Source of the DNA: Clostridium tunisiense TJ | GTDB taxonomy: Bacteria; Bacillota; Clostridia; Clostridiales; Clostridiaceae | NCBI RefSeq assembly: GCF_000300195.1 | Contig: NZ_AMQH01000019.1 | Coordinates: 1-64,000 of the forward strand | DNA length: 64,000 nt | Reading direction: 5' to 3' | Shown: one piece after another, positions 17,381 through 26,443 of the stretch | Position numbering within the stretch: position 1 is the first letter of the stretch | Layout: every line of letters begins with the position of its first letter | Program-made: the position numbers and the translations under genes | Notes under the pieces: model-generated | Seen by the model: only the letters and a program-made list of their open reading frames with translations | The model's database searches: none | What the model was told of the DNA's origin: nothing

Positions 17381-18352
17381 ATGGAAGGAAAGAGAAAGGT
17401 AATTATTGATTGTGACCCGGGAATTGATGATTCTTTGGCACTGCTTTTAGCTCTTAAATCCCCTGAGTTAGAGGTTAAAGGGATCACTGTGGTATGCGGT
17501 AATGTTCCAACAAAGCAAGGGGTGGAAAACACTTTAAAGGTATTAGAAATAACTAAGTCTCTTCACATACCTGTATATTTTGGAGAAGAAAATCCACTGG
17601 TAAGGGAACTAGTAACTGCTCAGGATACCCATGGAGAAGATGGTGTAGGACAGTGTTTCTTTCCCAAGGTGGAAGGTGGCATAGTAAGAAATGAGGCTGT
17701 TGATTTTATTATTGAAAGTCTTAGAACTGAAGATAAACTATCAATTATAGCCTTAGGACCACTAACTAACCTTGCAAAGGCATTATTGAGAGATAAAGAA
17801 GTTTTTAATAACTTAGATGAACTTGTATCCATGGGAGGGAGCTTTAGAAGCCATGGTAATTGTTCGCCTGTAGCAGAGTTTAATTATTGGGTAGATCCTC
17901 ATGGTGCTGATTATGTTTATAAGAATCTAAAAAAGAAAGTTCACATGATAGGCTTAGATGTGACAAGAAGAATAGTTTTAACACCTAACATTCTTGATTT
18001 AATTAATAGATTAGGTGGGGAAGTGGCAAAATATATAATTGATATAACAAAGTTTTATGTGGACTTTCACTGGAAGCAGGAAGGTATAATTGGTTGTGTA
18101 ATTAATGACCCTTTAGCTGTAGCTTATTTTATAGACAGGTCCTTATGTAGTGGTTTCAGTTCATACACAGAAGTGGTTAAGGATGGAATTGCAATGGGAC
18201 AGACTATAGTGGATGTGGAGGACTTTTGGAAAAAACAGCATAATTCAGTAGTTTTACAGGAAGTGGATGCTTCTAAATTTATGTATATGTTTCTTCAAAG
18301 GTTGTTTCCAGAGAGTGCAGAAGTAATAGCTAATGTTAAGGGGGTTATATAA
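17381..18352 (+). CDS. queK: Queuosine hydrolase QueK (nucleoside hydrolase family)
   Basis: 323-residue inosine/uridine-preferring nucleoside hydrolase fold. The Ca-binding DxDxxxDD motif reads VIIDCDPGIDDSLALLLALKS, and TVVCGN and the ALGPLTNLAKAL block are present. By itself this would be a generic ribonucleoside hydrolase. The preQ1-I riboswitch upstream and the transporter and radical SAM genes behind it match the published clostridial queK-transporter-queL arrangement, where QueK releases queuine from queuosine nucleoside. AAAGGAG-type site; the stop codon directly abuts the next ATG. Confidence 0.87.
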   Translation: MEGKRKVIIDCDPGIDDSLALLLALKSPELEVKGITVVCGNVPTKQGVENTLKVLEITKSLHIPVYFGEENPLVRELVTAQDTHGEDGVGQCFFPKVEGGIVRNEAVDFIIESLRTEDKLSIIALGPLTNLAKALLRDKEVFNNLDELVSMGGSFRSHGNCSPVAEFNYWVDPHGADYVYKNLKKKVHMIGLDVTRRIVLTPNILDLINRLGGEVAKYIIDITKFYVDFHWKQEGIIGCVINDPLAVAYFIDRSLCSGFSSYTEVVKDGIAMGQTIVDVEDFWKKQHNSVVLQEVDASKFMYMFLQRLFPESAEVIANVKGVI

Positions 18353-18910
18353 ATGAACAGAAATTCAACATTAAAGTTAACTATAGTAGGCTTTGGTATA
18401 GCCTTAAATATTGTAGGAGCGTTTATAGCTCTAAATCTTAAATTACCCATATACTTAGACTCCATCGGAACAATTATGGTTTCCTTTATATTAGGGCCAA
18501 TATATGGAGTTGTTACTGGACTTTTGGGTAGTATTGTCAGTGGAATAACCTTTGATATATATTCATTATACTTTGCACCGGTGCAAATATTTACTGGTCT
18601 TATTGGTGGTATTATGTATAAAAAGGGTTTTATGAATAAGTTTAAGATGCCTTTAGGAGTGTTAACTGTATCAATATTTTCTTCCTTTATAGGAGCTGTC
18701 ATAGCCGCTTACTTATTTGGAGGAATTACTTCTTCAGGTTCTACCTATATTGTTCAATTGTTATCTGGCTTTGGAGTTAATAAGGTTGTAAGTGTATTTA
18801 TAGTGCAATTCATAACTGATTATGCAGACAAGTTTGTAGCAGTTTCCTTAGCAACCACAGTGTTGGTAGGAATTCCAGGAGGCTTGAAACAAAGATTAGT
18901 AAGGAGCTAA
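18353..18910 (+). CDS. qrtT: ECF-type queuine/queuosine transporter S component
   Basis: 185-residue integral membrane protein with about six helices and S-component-like motifs (LPIYLDSIGTIMVSFILGPIYGVVTGLLGSIVSGI). It should capture queuosine or queuine and use a shared energising module (EcfA/A'/T) encoded elsewhere. It is translationally coupled to queK (0 bp gap) and followed 2 bp later by queL, so it serves this pathway. The exact substrate (base or nucleoside) cannot be told from sequence; the upstream hydrolase suggests that the nucleoside can enter. Confidence 0.8.
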   Translation: MNRNSTLKLTIVGFGIALNIVGAFIALNLKLPIYLDSIGTIMVSFILGPIYGVVTGLLGSIVSGITFDIYSLYFAPVQIFTGLIGGIMYKKGFMNKFKMPLGVLTVSIFSSFIGAVIAAYLFGGITSSGSTYIVQLLSGFGVNKVVSVFIVQFITDYADKFVAVSLATTVLVGIPGGLKQRLVRS

Positions 18911-18912
18911 AA

Positions 18913-19602
18913 ATGGATAGATATAGTGTGATTGAGAATAAAAATAAAAGAGAAATAGTACTTTTAAAAGCGTTTCCTTGTGGTTGGGGGAAGTGTTCCT
19001 TTTGTGATTACATTTCTGATAACTCTAAATCAAGACAGGAGATAAATGAACTTAATTTTCAGGTTTTAAAAAATGTTTCTGGAAAGTATAAAACCTTAGA
19101 GGTAATAAATTCAGGTAGCTGCTTTGAGATTCCTGAAGAAACCTTACTTAAAATTAAAGAAGTTATTCAGGAAAAGAGCATTGAGAAATTATTTCTTGAA
19201 AGCCATTGGTGCTACCGAAATAGATTACAGGAAATGAGGGATTTCTTTAAAATACCTATAACCTTTAAAATAGGAGTAGAGACCTTTGATTACCATTTTA
19301 GAAATGAAGTTCTAAATAAAAATGCTAAATTTAATTCTCCAGAAGAAGTAAAAGAGTTCTTTGATTCTCCTTGCTTAATGGTAGGAATAAAAGGACAAAC
19401 AAAAGATATGATAGAAAAAGACATAGAAATAACTTTAAAGCATTTTTCTCATGGAACTATTAATATATTTACTCCGAACACCTCTAAACTTCAGAGGGAT
19501 GAGAAATTAATCACTTGGTTTAAAGAGAAATATAGTTATTTAAATAATTATCCTAATATAGAAGTTTTGTATAACAATACGGATTTTGGTGTAGGAGATT
19601 AA
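18913..19602 (+). CDS. queL: Queuine lyase QueL (radical SAM)
   Basis: 229 residues. The cluster motif is unusual: FPCGWGKCSFCDY has CX4CX2C spacing rather than CX3CX2C. Downstream VINSGSCFEIPEETL and FLESHWCYRNRLQEM fit a radical SAM barrel. In the described salvage route QueL converts queuine to preQ1, which Tgt can insert into tRNA. The gene lies 2 bp after the transporter gene in the riboswitch-controlled operon. The assignment depends on this context; as a lone sequence I would only say radical SAM protein. Confidence 0.83.
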   Translation: MDRYSVIENKNKREIVLLKAFPCGWGKCSFCDYISDNSKSRQEINELNFQVLKNVSGKYKTLEVINSGSCFEIPEETLLKIKEVIQEKSIEKLFLESHWCYRNRLQEMRDFFKIPITFKIGVETFDYHFRNEVLNKNAKFNSPEEVKEFFDSPCLMVGIKGQTKDMIEKDIEITLKHFSHGTINIFTPNTSKLQRDEKLITWFKEKYSYLNNYPNIEVLYNNTDFGVGD

Positions 19603-19679
19603 TAAGATAATAACAAGTATTATATAGATTCAAATACTTAAAGTTACATGTGCTAACATATTTAGATTTATAAATAATA

Positions 19680-19732
19680 ATAAGCATCTTTTAGAAGATA
19701 ATAATATATTTTCTAAAAGATGCTTATTTTTC
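19680..19732 (+). terminator. Terminator of queuine salvage operon
   Basis: TAAGCATCTTTTAGAA (19681-19696) and TTCTAAAAGATGCTTA (19711-19726) form a perfect 16-bp stem followed by T residues. Confidence 0.9.
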
Positions 19733-19838
19733 TGGAAAAATGTAATTATTTGGGTTATAATACAAATATATGCCAAATAATTAGAGAATGATTTAAAATA
19801 GGATTAACAAATTTAAATGAATTTTAGGAGGCTATGTT

Positions 19839-20222
19839 ATGGGGAGAAAAGCTTTTAATTCAGAAGGTCCAGCGCCAATTGGGCCATATTCAAGAGCTGT
19901 AGAAATGGGGAACTTAGTTTATTTTTCTGGGCAAACACCAATTGACCCAGCTACAGGAATTTTAGTAGATGGAGATATTAGGGTACAAACTCAGCAGTGT
20001 TTTAAAAACTTATTTTCAATCTTAGAATCTGCAGGATTGACGTCTGATGATGTTATGAAGTTAAATGTGTATTTAATTGATATGAAAGACTTTGAAGAGA
20101 TGAATGAAGTTTACTCAAAGCAATTTAATTCACCGCCACCAGCTCGCACAACTATAGGGGTTAGGGAACTTCCTTTAGGGGCTAGAGTTGAAATTGAGAT
20201 GATTGCATATAGAAATAAATAG
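19839..20222 (+). CDS. ridA: RidA family enamine/imine deaminase
   Basis: 127 residues, the standard size for YjgF/YER057c/UK114 proteins. Motifs include the N-terminal APIGPYSRAVEMGNLVYFSGQTPIDPATG and the C-terminal PARTTIGVRELPLGARVEIEMIA, which holds the catalytic Arg. It hydrolyses reactive 2-aminoacrylate and related enamines released by PLP enzymes. The GGAGG site precedes ATG by seven bases. It is monocistronic, with a terminator-like hairpin downstream. Confidence 0.95.
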   Translation: MGRKAFNSEGPAPIGPYSRAVEMGNLVYFSGQTPIDPATGILVDGDIRVQTQQCFKNLFSILESAGLTSDDVMKLNVYLIDMKDFEEMNEVYSKQFNSPPPARTTIGVRELPLGARVEIEMIAYRNK

Positions 20223-20235
20223 TAATTACTAGTTT

Positions 20236-20262
20236 AGGCTCTGTATTTTCTATACAGGGCCT
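20236..20262 (+). terminator. Hairpin after ridA
   Basis: AGGCTCTGTAT and ATACAGGGCCT pair with one mismatch; only a weak T stretch follows. Confidence 0.55.
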
Positions 20263-20367
20263 TAAGCTTTATATGTAAATTTCAAGCTATATCTATAATG
20301 AAGTAAATAATATTAATAGTATAAACTTTTTTTAGTGAGTACATGTAAAATGGGGGAGATTTTAAAT

Positions 20368-20793
20368 ATGAAAACTTACGTAATAGAAGAAGGAACTAGG
20401 GAAAGTCTCAGGATAGTTGACGATGGAATAGTTGAATATAATAATTCAAAAGTACCCTTTACTCAAGAACCAACCTTTATACCAATAAGCAGAATTATTA
20501 AAGAAGATAATGAAGAGATTGTAGCTGGAGTAAATGCTCTATTATACTGTTGGAATTGTATGTACATAGACGTACTATGGGTAAAGGAAGGTTTTAGGGA
20601 AAAGGGGTACGGCTCAATACTTTTAAGGGATGTGGAAAAAATCGCAAAGGAAAAGGGCTGTTCATTAATTCACTTAGATACTTTTGATTTTCAAGCAAAG
20701 GATTTTTATCTTAAACATGGGTATGAAATTTTTGGGGTATTGGAGAACTGTCCAGCTAGCCATATGAGATATTACCTTAAGAAGAATATATAA
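20368..20793 (+). CDS. GNAT-family N-acetyltransferase
   Basis: 141 residues from ATG at 20368 with GGGGGAG ten bases upstream; an earlier in-frame GTG at 20335 would contain that site. The acetyl-CoA motif region reads LWVKEGFREKGYGSILLRDVEKIAKEKGCSLIHLDTFDFQAKDFYLKHGY, a clear GNAT motif A/B. The acceptor substrate is unknown. It lies between ridA and a TetR gene, each with its own terminator, so it is a single-gene unit. Confidence 0.88.
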   Translation: MKTYVIEEGTRESLRIVDDGIVEYNNSKVPFTQEPTFIPISRIIKEDNEEIVAGVNALLYCWNCMYIDVLWVKEGFREKGYGSILLRDVEKIAKEKGCSLIHLDTFDFQAKDFYLKHGYEIFGVLENCPASHMRYYLKKNI

Positions 20794-20850
20794 ATGTAAA
20801 TTTTGGAGTATTATTAAGGGTAATTGTAATTTAAATATATAAAGGGCAGA

Positions 20851-20892
20851 AATGAGCTATAACTTTGAATTAGAGTTTACAGCTCATTTTTT
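20851..20892 (+). terminator. Intrinsic terminator after GNAT gene
   Basis: AATGAGCT (20851-20858) and AGCTCATT (20881-20888) with inner AACT/AGTT pairing, followed by T residues. Confidence 0.8.
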
Positions 20893-21036
20893 ATAATACT
20901 AAGTATTGCTAAAATCTGCAAGAATATAGAATGATAATATATTTTATAAATGGTATAATAGCCGTATAAATGTAAAATTTGGAATAAAGCAAAACACAAG
21001 AAATTGTAGAGTAATTACATTTTGGGGGAGATGTTC

Positions 21037-21612
21037 ATGAAGCAGTGTGCTAAACCTGCAATGATTAATTCATTCAAGGACTTATTAAACAAGAAATCCA
21101 TAGATAAGGTTACCGTAAAAGATGTTTGTATTCATTGTGGAGTAAATAGGCAGACTTTTTATTATTATTTTAAGGATATTATAGACATACTTAATTTCAC
21201 AATAGTGGAAGAGTTATATGCAGAGATTGCGCAAAATAGAACCTTTGAAACTTGGGAGGGTGGCTTTCTGGCAACAATGAATTATTTGAAGAAAAACTCA
21301 ACAATGATTTTTCATATATGTAAGTCTTCCTACTGGTCAGAAGTAAAGGTTTATTTTATAGACTTCTCAAATGAATTACTTCATTACGTAGTCAAAGAAT
21401 GTGAGAGTAATATGGGCGTAAAATTACAAGAGAAAGATAGAGATTTCATTGTTAATTTCTATAGACATGTATTTAATGGACTTATGATGGATTGGGTATG
21501 TGATGGTATGAAAGAAGAGCCAAAAGTTATTTTAGACAAGCTTCTTTTAATGATAACTGGAAGCATTTCACGTTCTGTAGATGCTTTTATAAAATATGAA
21601 TTCAAAGGTTGA
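21037..21612 (+). CDS. TetR/AcrR regulator, DhaS-like
   Basis: 191 residues from ATG at 21037, which is six bases after GGGGGAG; upstream TTG/ATG codons in frame overlap that site. The TetR HTH reads FKDLLNKKSIDKVTVKDVCIHCGVNRQTFYYYFKDIIDILN, and the C-terminal half (FLATMNYLKKNSTMIFHICKSSYW) resembles the DhaS-type ligand domain. It is a paralogue in type of the regulator at 51457. It probably controls the DUF5692 membrane protein gene 114 bp downstream, although a terminator separates the two. Confidence 0.85.
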   Translation: MKQCAKPAMINSFKDLLNKKSIDKVTVKDVCIHCGVNRQTFYYYFKDIIDILNFTIVEELYAEIAQNRTFETWEGGFLATMNYLKKNSTMIFHICKSSYWSEVKVYFIDFSNELLHYVVKECESNMGVKLQEKDRDFIVNFYRHVFNGLMMDWVCDGMKEEPKVILDKLLLMITGSISRSVDAFIKYEFKG

Positions 21613-21615
21613 TTT

Positions 21616-21667
21616 AAACCCCTTCAAATCAGACACTTTAGGTTATGTGTCTATTGAAGGGGTTTTT
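21616..21667 (+). terminator. Intrinsic terminator after DhaS-like gene
   Basis: AAACCCCTTCAA (21616-21627) and TTGAAGGGGTTT (21654-21665) with an inner AGACAC/GTGTCT stem, then T residues. Confidence 0.88.
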
Positions 21668-21726
21668 ACAATAACTGTATAATTAAATTAAAAACAAATT
21701 TAGATTTCATTTAGGGAGGTAAAAAT

Positions 21727-22746
21727 ATGTTTGTTTTTAATTATGCAGAGGGAGCAACAGTATTAAGCGTTTGGGGTGTCTGGATACTGGTTTTTGCATT
21801 ACTCTTTGGGTTAAATGAAGTAACTAGAAGGTCTAAGAAAGTGGGGTTTTTCTGTTTTGTTATTTTACCAATAATACTTTCAGTGATATGGTTTACAGCA
21901 TTAAAAGACACTACTTATACTGATTGGTTTCATTTAGCAAAAGTTTATTCTTCTACAGCTGGATGTATAGGATTTTGGTGTATTAGACATGTTAAGGGAA
22001 GAAATAAATTAACTGGTAAGGAGTGGAGAGTGTCTGAAATGAAGTGGGCATTATGCTTTCCACCATTAATTCTTGCTATTAACATATTAGAAGCTGTTGC
22101 TCGTGATTTTCAGGTTGGCTTGCAATATGCTGGTGGAGGAATATTAGCTGACGATGCTATGTATGTACTTGGTGGCTCATGGAACTTCATGAATGGTATT
22201 GCTGGAATTTTAAATATAATTGCTATTACTGGATGGCTTGGAATATGTATACGTAAGAAAACAGCTAAAGATGGCAGCAGAGACATGATTTGGCCTGATA
22301 TGCTCTGGTTCTGGATTATAGCTTATGACCTTTGGAATTTTGCTTATACTTATAATTGTCTTCCTGGACATGCTTGGTACTGTGGCTTTGCACTACTTTT
22401 AGCACCAACTCTTTGTGCTTTTACTGTGGGAAAAGGAGCATGGCTACAGCATCGTGCGCAAACTTTAGCGATTTGGTGTATGTTTGCGCAGACATTCCCA
22501 GCCTTTATTGACAAAGGAGCTTTTGTAGTAGCATCAACTTATAATACTACAGCACTTTTTATTTTTAGTCTTTTATCTTTAATATCTAATATAGCCGTGG
22601 TTGCTTATATGATTTACAAAGCAGTTAAGACAAAGAGAAATCCATATATGGGGGAATTGTATACGGATTTAAACAAATATAAAGAAGTAAAAGCACTTGC
22701 AGAAAAGAGCAACTCAATAGAGATGCAAGTAAATAATTCACTATAA
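21727..22746 (+). CDS. DUF5692-like polytopic membrane protein
   Basis: 339 residues with about nine hydrophobic helices. It is rich in Trp and aromatic residues (WGVWILVFALLFGLNEVTRR, YCGFALLLAPTLCAFTVGKGAW, DMLWFWIIAYDLWNFAYTYNCLPGHAWYCG), which I associate with the DUF5692 family. The role is unknown; neither transporter signatures nor catalytic motifs are recognised. The upstream DhaS-type TetR gene suggests induction by a small molecule. GGGAGG site; ends before a palindromic repeat and a terminator. Confidence 0.65.
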   Translation: MFVFNYAEGATVLSVWGVWILVFALLFGLNEVTRRSKKVGFFCFVILPIILSVIWFTALKDTTYTDWFHLAKVYSSTAGCIGFWCIRHVKGRNKLTGKEWRVSEMKWALCFPPLILAINILEAVARDFQVGLQYAGGGILADDAMYVLGGSWNFMNGIAGILNIIAITGWLGICIRKKTAKDGSRDMIWPDMLWFWIIAYDLWNFAYTYNCLPGHAWYCGFALLLAPTLCAFTVGKGAWLQHRAQTLAIWCMFAQTFPAFIDKGAFVVASTYNTTALFIFSLLSLISNIAVVAYMIYKAVKTKRNPYMGELYTDLNKYKEVKALAEKSNSIEMQVNNSL

Positions 22747-22761
22747 TTATAACAACCTTTA

Positions 22762-22811
22762 AGGGAACTAAAGTTGACTCATATATAAGTAAACCTTGAC
22801 TTTGGTTCCCT
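22762..22811. repeat. Palindromic AGGGAACT...GGTTCCCT element
   Basis: AGGGAACTAAAGT (22762-22774) pairs with ACTTTGGTTCCCT (22799-22811) apart from one base. The ends resemble those of the 99-bp repeat at 10463 and 39183, suggesting a shortened relative. Confidence 0.5.
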
Positions 22812-22851
22812 AAATATATAATGAGGAATGATAAAAAAATAACAATCCGCT

Positions 22852-22870
22852 AAAGCAATTGTGCTTTTTT
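22852..22870 (+). terminator. Short intrinsic terminator
   Basis: AAAGCA-ATTG-TGCTTT followed by T residues; it ends transcripts from the DUF5692 gene. Confidence 0.6.
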
Positions 22871-22906
22871 ATTGGCATCATGAATCTAAGAGGAAGGTTT
22901 ATTAGC

Positions 22907-22971
22907 TTCAAGTTTCTTAAGGAAGCCAGAAATGTTTTCTTAAGAAGCTTTAAGGTGTAAGGAGACTTGAA
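22907..22971 (+). promoter_or_regulatory. Structured leader of hypB operon
   Basis: Positions 22910-22926 pair with 22934-22950 over 17 bp (14 Watson-Crick, 3 G-U) around a seven-base loop. A competing outer stem, TTCAAGT (22907-22913) with ACTTGAA (22965-22971), partly overlaps it. There is no T run, so it is not a simple terminator. It ends 48 bp before hypB and matches no riboswitch I know. Confidence 0.55.
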
Positions 22972-23018
22972 ACTAAACATAGAATTAAGAATTTAAAATG
23001 GAATGGGGTATAAATAAC

Positions 23019-23690
23019 ATGGACAATTACAAGGTTTTGGAAATTAAGCAAAGTGTTTTTGAAGATAATAATAAACAAGCTGACTTACTTAGGGGAGAGC
23101 TTAAGAAGGAGAAAACCTTTTTATTAAACTTAATGTCCTCACCAGGATCAGGAAAAACTACAACAGTTTTAAGAACAATTGAAGCACTGAAGGGAGAAAT
23201 GAATATTGGGGTTTTAGAAGCGGACATTGATTCTGAAGTAGATGCTAAGACAGTATCTAAGACTGGAGCTAAGGTAATTCAATTACATACAGGGGGAATG
23301 TGTCACCTAGACGCAGATATGACTAAACAAGGATTAGAAGGTCTAGGAACAGATGAGGTTGATTTTGTAATTTTGGAAAATGTAGGTAATTTAGTGTGTC
23401 CAGCAGAATTTGACACTGGTGCATCAAAAAATGCCATGATCCTAAGTGTTCCAGAGGGTGATGATAAACCTCTAAAATATCCTTTAATGTTTTCCATTGT
23501 TGATGTTTTATTAATTAATAAAATGGATACCTTAAGTGTTTTTGACTTTGATTTAGAAGCTGTAAAGGAAAGAGTGAAAAAACTAAATCCTAATATTAAG
23601 GTTATTCCAATTACAGCGAAAAAAGGTGAAGGCCTTGAAGAATGGATAGAATGGATAAGAACGGAAGTTAAGAAATGGAATGAAAACTAA
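23019..23690 (+). CDS. hypB: Nickel incorporation GTPase HypB
   Basis: 223 residues from ATG at 23019. SIMIBI-class GTPase: Walker A SPGSGKTT at residues 41-48, then the metal-binding switch region QLHTGGMCHLDADM, the INKMD base motif and VIPITAKKGEGLEEW. The N-terminal His-rich or CXXCGC nickel-storage segment is absent, as in minimal HypBs. It delivers nickel together with HypA to apo-enzymes, classically [NiFe]-hydrogenase. It is 35 bp before a large oxidoreductase and in one operon with hypA; no hydrogenase gene is in this window. Confidence 0.94.
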   Translation: MDNYKVLEIKQSVFEDNNKQADLLRGELKKEKTFLLNLMSSPGSGKTTTVLRTIEALKGEMNIGVLEADIDSEVDAKTVSKTGAKVIQLHTGGMCHLDADMTKQGLEGLGTDEVDFVILENVGNLVCPAEFDTGASKNAMILSVPEGDDKPLKYPLMFSIVDVLLINKMDTLSVFDFDLEAVKERVKKLNPNIKVIPITAKKGEGLEEWIEWIRTEVKKWNEN

Positions 23691-23725
23691 GGCTATAATA
23701 GATATTATTTGGGGGGAAATCATAA

Positions 23726-26416
23726 ATGGTAAATCAAAAAGTATTAGAATTTGCTAATAAAATTAGCAGGACAAAAATGGGGTCAAAATCGGAAATAAAA
23801 CCAGAGGATCCAGAGTATAAAATTTTAGAACCCGTTGTAACAGAAGAGATGGCAGATGTAGCACTTTATCTTGAGTTACGTAAACCACTAAGTGCAAAGG
23901 AGATTTCAGATCTTTGTGGTAAACCAGTAGATAAAACTGAAAAGTTACTGTGGGAACTAGCTATGGCAGGAGCAGCTTTTGTTAATAAAATAGATGGTGT
24001 TGATAAATATTGGCATGAGATTTGGGTGCCAGGTCATATGGAAATGATGGTTAATAATAAAGAAAATGTTAAGAAATATCCTCAAATAGGTAAAGCTTTT
24101 GATGATTATGGAAAGTTAAGAGGTCCCAAGGCAAGTGGGAATGTTCCAGTAGGTGGAGGGCCTATGAGGGTTATTCCTATAGAACAATCTATTTCAGGAG
24201 AAACTAGAAGAGCCTCCTATGAGGAAGTTTCTAAATACCTGAATGAAAATACTATTTTCTCAGTTTCTGATTGTTCTTGTCGTACCTCAAGAGAAGTTAT
24301 GGGTGAAGGCTGTGGGCATTTAAAGGAAGACATGTGTATTCAGTTAGGTCATGCGGCTGAATACTATATCCGTACGGGAAGAGGAAGAGAGATTACTCGT
24401 GAAGAGGCTTTTGAAATCATTAAAAAGGCAGAAGAAAATGGGCTAATGCATAGTATTCCAAATACAGATGGTCCGGGAAAAACTCACGCTATTTGTAACT
24501 GCTGTGGATGTTCATGTTTTGCTTTAAGAATTGCTAACATGTTTGTTAATCCTGATATGGTACGTTCAAATTATATTTCGCAAGTAGATAAAGAGAAATG
24601 TGTTGCTTGCGGAGAATGTGTTGAAAATTGCCCAACTGGTGCCTTAAAGCTTGGACAAAAGGTTTGCACTAAAACACCTATTATAGAAAGGAAAAGAGAA
24701 CTTCCTTATGATACAGAGTGGGGTGAAGACAAATGGAATCCAAATTATCGTACTAATAGAAAAGTGGTTGTAGATACTGGTTCAAGTCCATGTAAAGCGG
24801 AGTGTCCTGCACACATTGGTATCCAAGGGTACATTAAGTTAGCAGCTCAAGGAAGGTATACTGAAGCTCTTGAATTAATTAAGCATGAAAATCCATTCCC
24901 AGCAGTTTGTGGACGTATTTGCCCAAGAAAATGCGAATCAGCTTGCACTAGAGGAGATATTGATGATCCAATTGCTATCGATGAGATTAAGAAATTCATT
25001 GCACAGCAGGATTTGAATAAAGAAACAAGATATATACCTAAACTTAAACATCAGTATGGAAATAAAATTGCAGTGGTTGGTGCTGGACCTTCCGGACTTT
25101 CATGTGCTTTCTATCTTGCAATTGACGGCTATAAGGTAACTGTTTTTGAAAAACAAAAGGCACTTGGTGGAATGCTTACCCTAGGAATTCCTTCTTTTAG
25201 ATTAGAAAAAGATGTAGTTAATGCGGAAATTCAGATTCTGAGAGAATTAGGTGTTGAATTTAAAACAGGCATTGAAGTTGGAAAAGATATAAGCCTAGGT
25301 GACTTGAGAAGAGAAGGTTATGAGGCTTTTTATATAGCAATAGGTGCTCAAGGGGGGAGAAACCTTGGTATTGAAGGTGAAGAGGCAGAAGGTGTAATAA
25401 CCGGTGTAGAGTTTTTACGCAAGGTAAATTTAGGAGAAGAAGTAAACGTAGAAGGAGAAACTATAGTAATTGGAGGAGGCAATGTTGCCATTGACGTTGC
25501 TAGAACAGCAGTTAGAATTGGATCTTCTAAGGTGGAAATGTACTGTTTAGAAAATAGAGAAGAAATGCCAGCTCTTGGAGAAGAAGTTCATGAAGCTTTA
25601 GCTGAGGATATTATAATAAATAATTCTTGGGGACCAAAAGGAATTATTATAGAAAATGGACATGTGGTTGGAGTAGAATTCCAAAAATGTATTTCTGTGT
25701 TTGATGAAAACAGAAGATTTAATCCTAAGTATGATGAAAAAATCACTAAGGTAGTTAAGGCAAAGCATGTGCTTATTTCAGTTGGTCAAGGTATTGAATG
25801 GGGCAGATTACTTGAGAACTCAAAAGTACAGTTAAATCCAAATAAAACAATTAAAGCAGACCTTCTAACTCTTCAAACAGAAGAACCAGATGTGTTTGCT
25901 GGTGGAGATGTATTGACAGGACCTAAATTTGCAATTGACGCCATTGCTTTAGGTAAAGAGGGTGCGATTTCAATACATCGTTATGTTCATCCAGGACAAA
26001 GCTTAACCATTGGACGTATCAAAAGAGATTATAGAGCCTTTGATAAAGAAAATCTTGATCTTGGAGGATATGATAGAATTTCAAGAGAAAAAGTAAGCCA
26101 TGTTGAGGGTGATAAATCTAAAGAAACCTTCAATGATTTGAGAGAGACCTTTACAGAGGAGCAAGTAAAGAAGGAAACAGAACGCTGTCTTGGTTGTGGA
26201 GCAACAATTGTAGATGAATTCCTTTGTGTAGGTTGTGGTGCTTGTACTACCAGATGTAAGTATGATGCAATTAGACTAGTGAGAAGATATGACAAAGAAA
26301 ATCCTGAGTTTAGTGATATGAAGGCTAATGTAGTAAAGCATGCCTTAAAACGTAAGGTTAGAATTGCAGTAAAAAAACCAGTAAAACTCTTAAAATCTAT
26401 GTTTAATAAGGATTAG
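23726..26416 (+). CDS. FAD/NAD(P)-dependent oxidoreductase with multiple Fe-S domains
   Basis: 896-residue multidomain protein. Residues about 40-130 look like a winged-helix-type segment (LSAKEISDLCGKPVDKTEKLLWELAMAGA). A Cys-rich part follows (DCSCRTSREVMGEGCGH, CNCCGCSC). A ferredoxin domain with CVACGECVENCP lies at about 290-305. The GltD-type Fer4_20 domain (CKAECPAHIGIQGYIKLAAQGRYTEALELI...CGRICPRKCESACTR) precedes an FAD/NAD(P) disulfide-reductase module (VVGAGPSGLSCAFYLA; IGGGNVAIDVARTA). The C-terminus adds CLGCGATIVDEFLCVGCGACTTRC. It is probably a soluble electron-transfer hub between NAD(P)H and ferredoxin. It is sandwiched between hypB and hypA, so it may serve a nickel enzyme or its maturation. 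Confidence 0.85.
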   Translation: MVNQKVLEFANKISRTKMGSKSEIKPEDPEYKILEPVVTEEMADVALYLELRKPLSAKEISDLCGKPVDKTEKLLWELAMAGAAFVNKIDGVDKYWHEIWVPGHMEMMVNNKENVKKYPQIGKAFDDYGKLRGPKASGNVPVGGGPMRVIPIEQSISGETRRASYEEVSKYLNENTIFSVSDCSCRTSREVMGEGCGHLKEDMCIQLGHAAEYYIRTGRGREITREEAFEIIKKAEENGLMHSIPNTDGPGKTHAICNCCGCSCFALRIANMFVNPDMVRSNYISQVDKEKCVACGECVENCPTGALKLGQKVCTKTPIIERKRELPYDTEWGEDKWNPNYRTNRKVVVDTGSSPCKAECPAHIGIQGYIKLAAQGRYTEALELIKHENPFPAVCGRICPRKCESACTRGDIDDPIAIDEIKKFIAQQDLNKETRYIPKLKHQYGNKIAVVGAGPSGLSCAFYLAIDGYKVTVFEKQKALGGMLTLGIPSFRLEKDVVNAEIQILRELGVEFKTGIEVGKDISLGDLRREGYEAFYIAIGAQGGRNLGIEGEEAEGVITGVEFLRKVNLGEEVNVEGETIVIGGGNVAIDVARTAVRIGSSKVEMYCLENREEMPALGEEVHEALAEDIIINNSWGPKGIIIENGHVVGVEFQKCISVFDENRRFNPKYDEKITKVVKAKHVLISVGQGIEWGRLLENSKVQLNPNKTIKADLLTLQTEEPDVFAGGDVLTGPKFAIDAIALGKEGAISIHRYVHPGQSLTIGRIKRDYRAFDKENLDLGGYDRISREKVSHVEGDKSKETFNDLRETFTEEQVKKETERCLGCGATIVDEFLCVGCGACTTRCKYDAIRLVRRYDKENPEFSDMKANVVKHALKRKVRIAVKKPVKLLKSMFNKD

Positions 26417-26443
26417 AATACTTAGTAAGAGAGGATGGTTTTC

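Noticed and set aside
22762..22811. Intrinsic terminator of the DUF5692 gene
   Set aside because: No T run after the stem; the short hairpin at 22852 suits termination better.
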